Source: Singulisphaera sp045290345 | Lineage (GTDB): Bacteria > Planctomycetota > Planctomycetia > Isosphaerales > Isosphaeraceae | Length of the DNA: 64,000 nucleotides | Reading direction: 5' to 3' | Assembly (NCBI RefSeq): GCF_045290345.1 | Contig: NZ_CP155447.1 | Coordinates: 5,270,001-5,334,000 of the forward strand | Shown here: in pieces, positions 63,585-64,000 of the stretch | Position numbering within the stretch: the stretch's first letter is position 1 | How the letters are laid out: each line of letters starts with the position of its first letter | The notes under the pieces: generated by a model | Seen by the model: the letters and a program-made list of their open reading frames with translations, nothing else | What the model was told of the DNA's origin: nothing | Databases searched by the model: none | Made by a program: the position numbers and the translations under genes

Positions 63585-63817
63585 GGTGAAACCGCGTCCT
63601 CCCCTGATTTCGCTCGCCCTTAAAAGGCGAGCATGAGCCCCAAGTCGTTCCCCCCCTCTCTCACGCTCCCCGCCCACCAGTGTCGAGCCGCCAGAGCCCC
63701 ACCACTCAGCACGCAACAAAAAACCCACCCTGAGACAGCCTTCCGGCCGCCCCCTGGTGGGCTCTCTCCCGCGCCAATCCGCGACGCTAACGACTCCCAT
63801 CGTCCGTCAGGACGCAA

Positions 63818-64000
63818 TCAATTTGCGAAGGCATCCTGGCTGAGCGGTGCCTGACGGAACGCCAGGGGCAGCTTGCTCCCGGCCGGGGTAATCATCTTGG
63901 CGTAGACAGTCCCATCAATGGACGAGCTGATGAATCGCGTCGCACCATCGGTGAAGACCATGTTGCAGCCCGAGGGGTGGCCGCTGTTGGAGAAAGGGAA
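63818..64000 (-). CDS. DUF1559 pseudopilin-like protein, 3' end only
   Basis: The last 60 residues of a minus-strand gene that begins beyond the window. The C-terminal pattern matches the DUF1559 (planctomycete pseudopilin-like) family: FSNSGHPSGCNMVFTDGATR, then FISSSIDGTVYAKMITPAG. The stop is at 63818-63820. The N-terminal prepilin-type methylation motif is outside the window. These proteins are highly multiplied in planctomycetes. Confidence 0.8.
   Translation of the reverse strand, partial: FPFSNSGHPSGCNMVFTDGATRFISSSIDGTVYAKMITPAGSKLPLAFRQAPLSQDAFAN

Larger units (their letters stand above)
62685..63817. other. Gene-free, repeat-rich stretch
   Basis: About 1.1 kb with no convincing gene. 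Frames up to 238 codons exist on both strands but lie across palindromes and have no ribosome site. It contains three separate long inverted repeats at 63133-63208, 63274-63339 and 63466-63584, described separately. The leftmost part (62685-62900) is the bamA upstream region. Confidence 0.6.

Noticed and set aside
63084..63800. 238-codon minus-strand frame as a gene
   Set aside because: It runs through three palindromic repeat elements and lacks a ribosome site or domain.

Overview
The window looks like a chromosomal piece of a high-GC planctomycete, most likely of the Isosphaeraceae/Gemmataceae side. I infer this from the style of the genes and not from any search. The pointers are an ECF sigma factor with a long membrane-anchored, secretin-N-like C-terminus, a partial DUF1559 pseudopilin at the right edge, PpiC lipoproteins with long Pro/Ala-rich stretches, MJ0042 zinc-ribbon membrane proteins, McsA/McsB in a non-Firmicute setting, and a BamA with a proline-rich linker.

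Region 1 (1-10.4 kb) is core metabolism: the 3' part of bioB, a FabF-like ketosynthase overlapping bioF, a class V aminotransferase and coaD on the plus strand. Then come a J-domain protein, mcsB and two tandem mcsA-like genes on the minus strand, and trpE with a strong hairpin terminator. Region 2 (10.4-18 kb) holds the ECF sigma factor, a PfkB sugar kinase, a methyltransferase, a large membrane protein with a duplicated membrane half fused to a spermidine-synthase-like domain, and a TlpA-type thioredoxin. Region 3 (18.1-25 kb, minus) is a tight seven-gene operon: RDD, SpoIIM-like, membrane protein, DUF4129, DUF4350, MoxR, DUF58. Region 4 (25-38 kb) has a small membrane protein, a PpiC lipoprotein carrying a 10-copy hexamer microsatellite, mfd, a receiver-like protein, a Tat-exported phosphatase, a two-FHA protein, a 1.2 kb empty stretch and a HAMP-PP2C phosphatase.

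Region 5 (38.2-48.3 kb) is a Cus-type Cu/Ag efflux locus. It has a DUF305 remnant, a secreted metal-binding protein, CusA with an extra block of about 250 residues, CusB, a Cys-rich secreted protein and a divergent CusC. The Met triad and proton-relay residues of CusA are conserved, which points to Cu(I)/Ag(I). Region 6 (48.9-54.5 kb) contains hypothetical genes and an IS605/IS1341-type element (tnpB only) inserted in a zinc-ribbon/HEAT-repeat membrane protein gene. The IS ends inferred from sequence leave the two gene halves exactly in frame. A tRNA-Leu(UAA) follows. Region 7 (54.8-64 kb) holds gamma-glutamyltransferase, a PpiC isomerase, a lipoprotein, apt, a 22-bp hairpin between convergent apt and bamA, bamA, a gene-free repeat-rich stretch with three large inverted repeats, and the partial DUF1559 gene.

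The best candidates for new biology are the IS-split gene with its TnpB unit, the CusA insertion with a metal-binding module shared by neighbouring proteins, the MoxR/DUF58 operon, and the ketosynthase in the biotin locus. No CRISPR array, prophage or recognisable defence island was seen.
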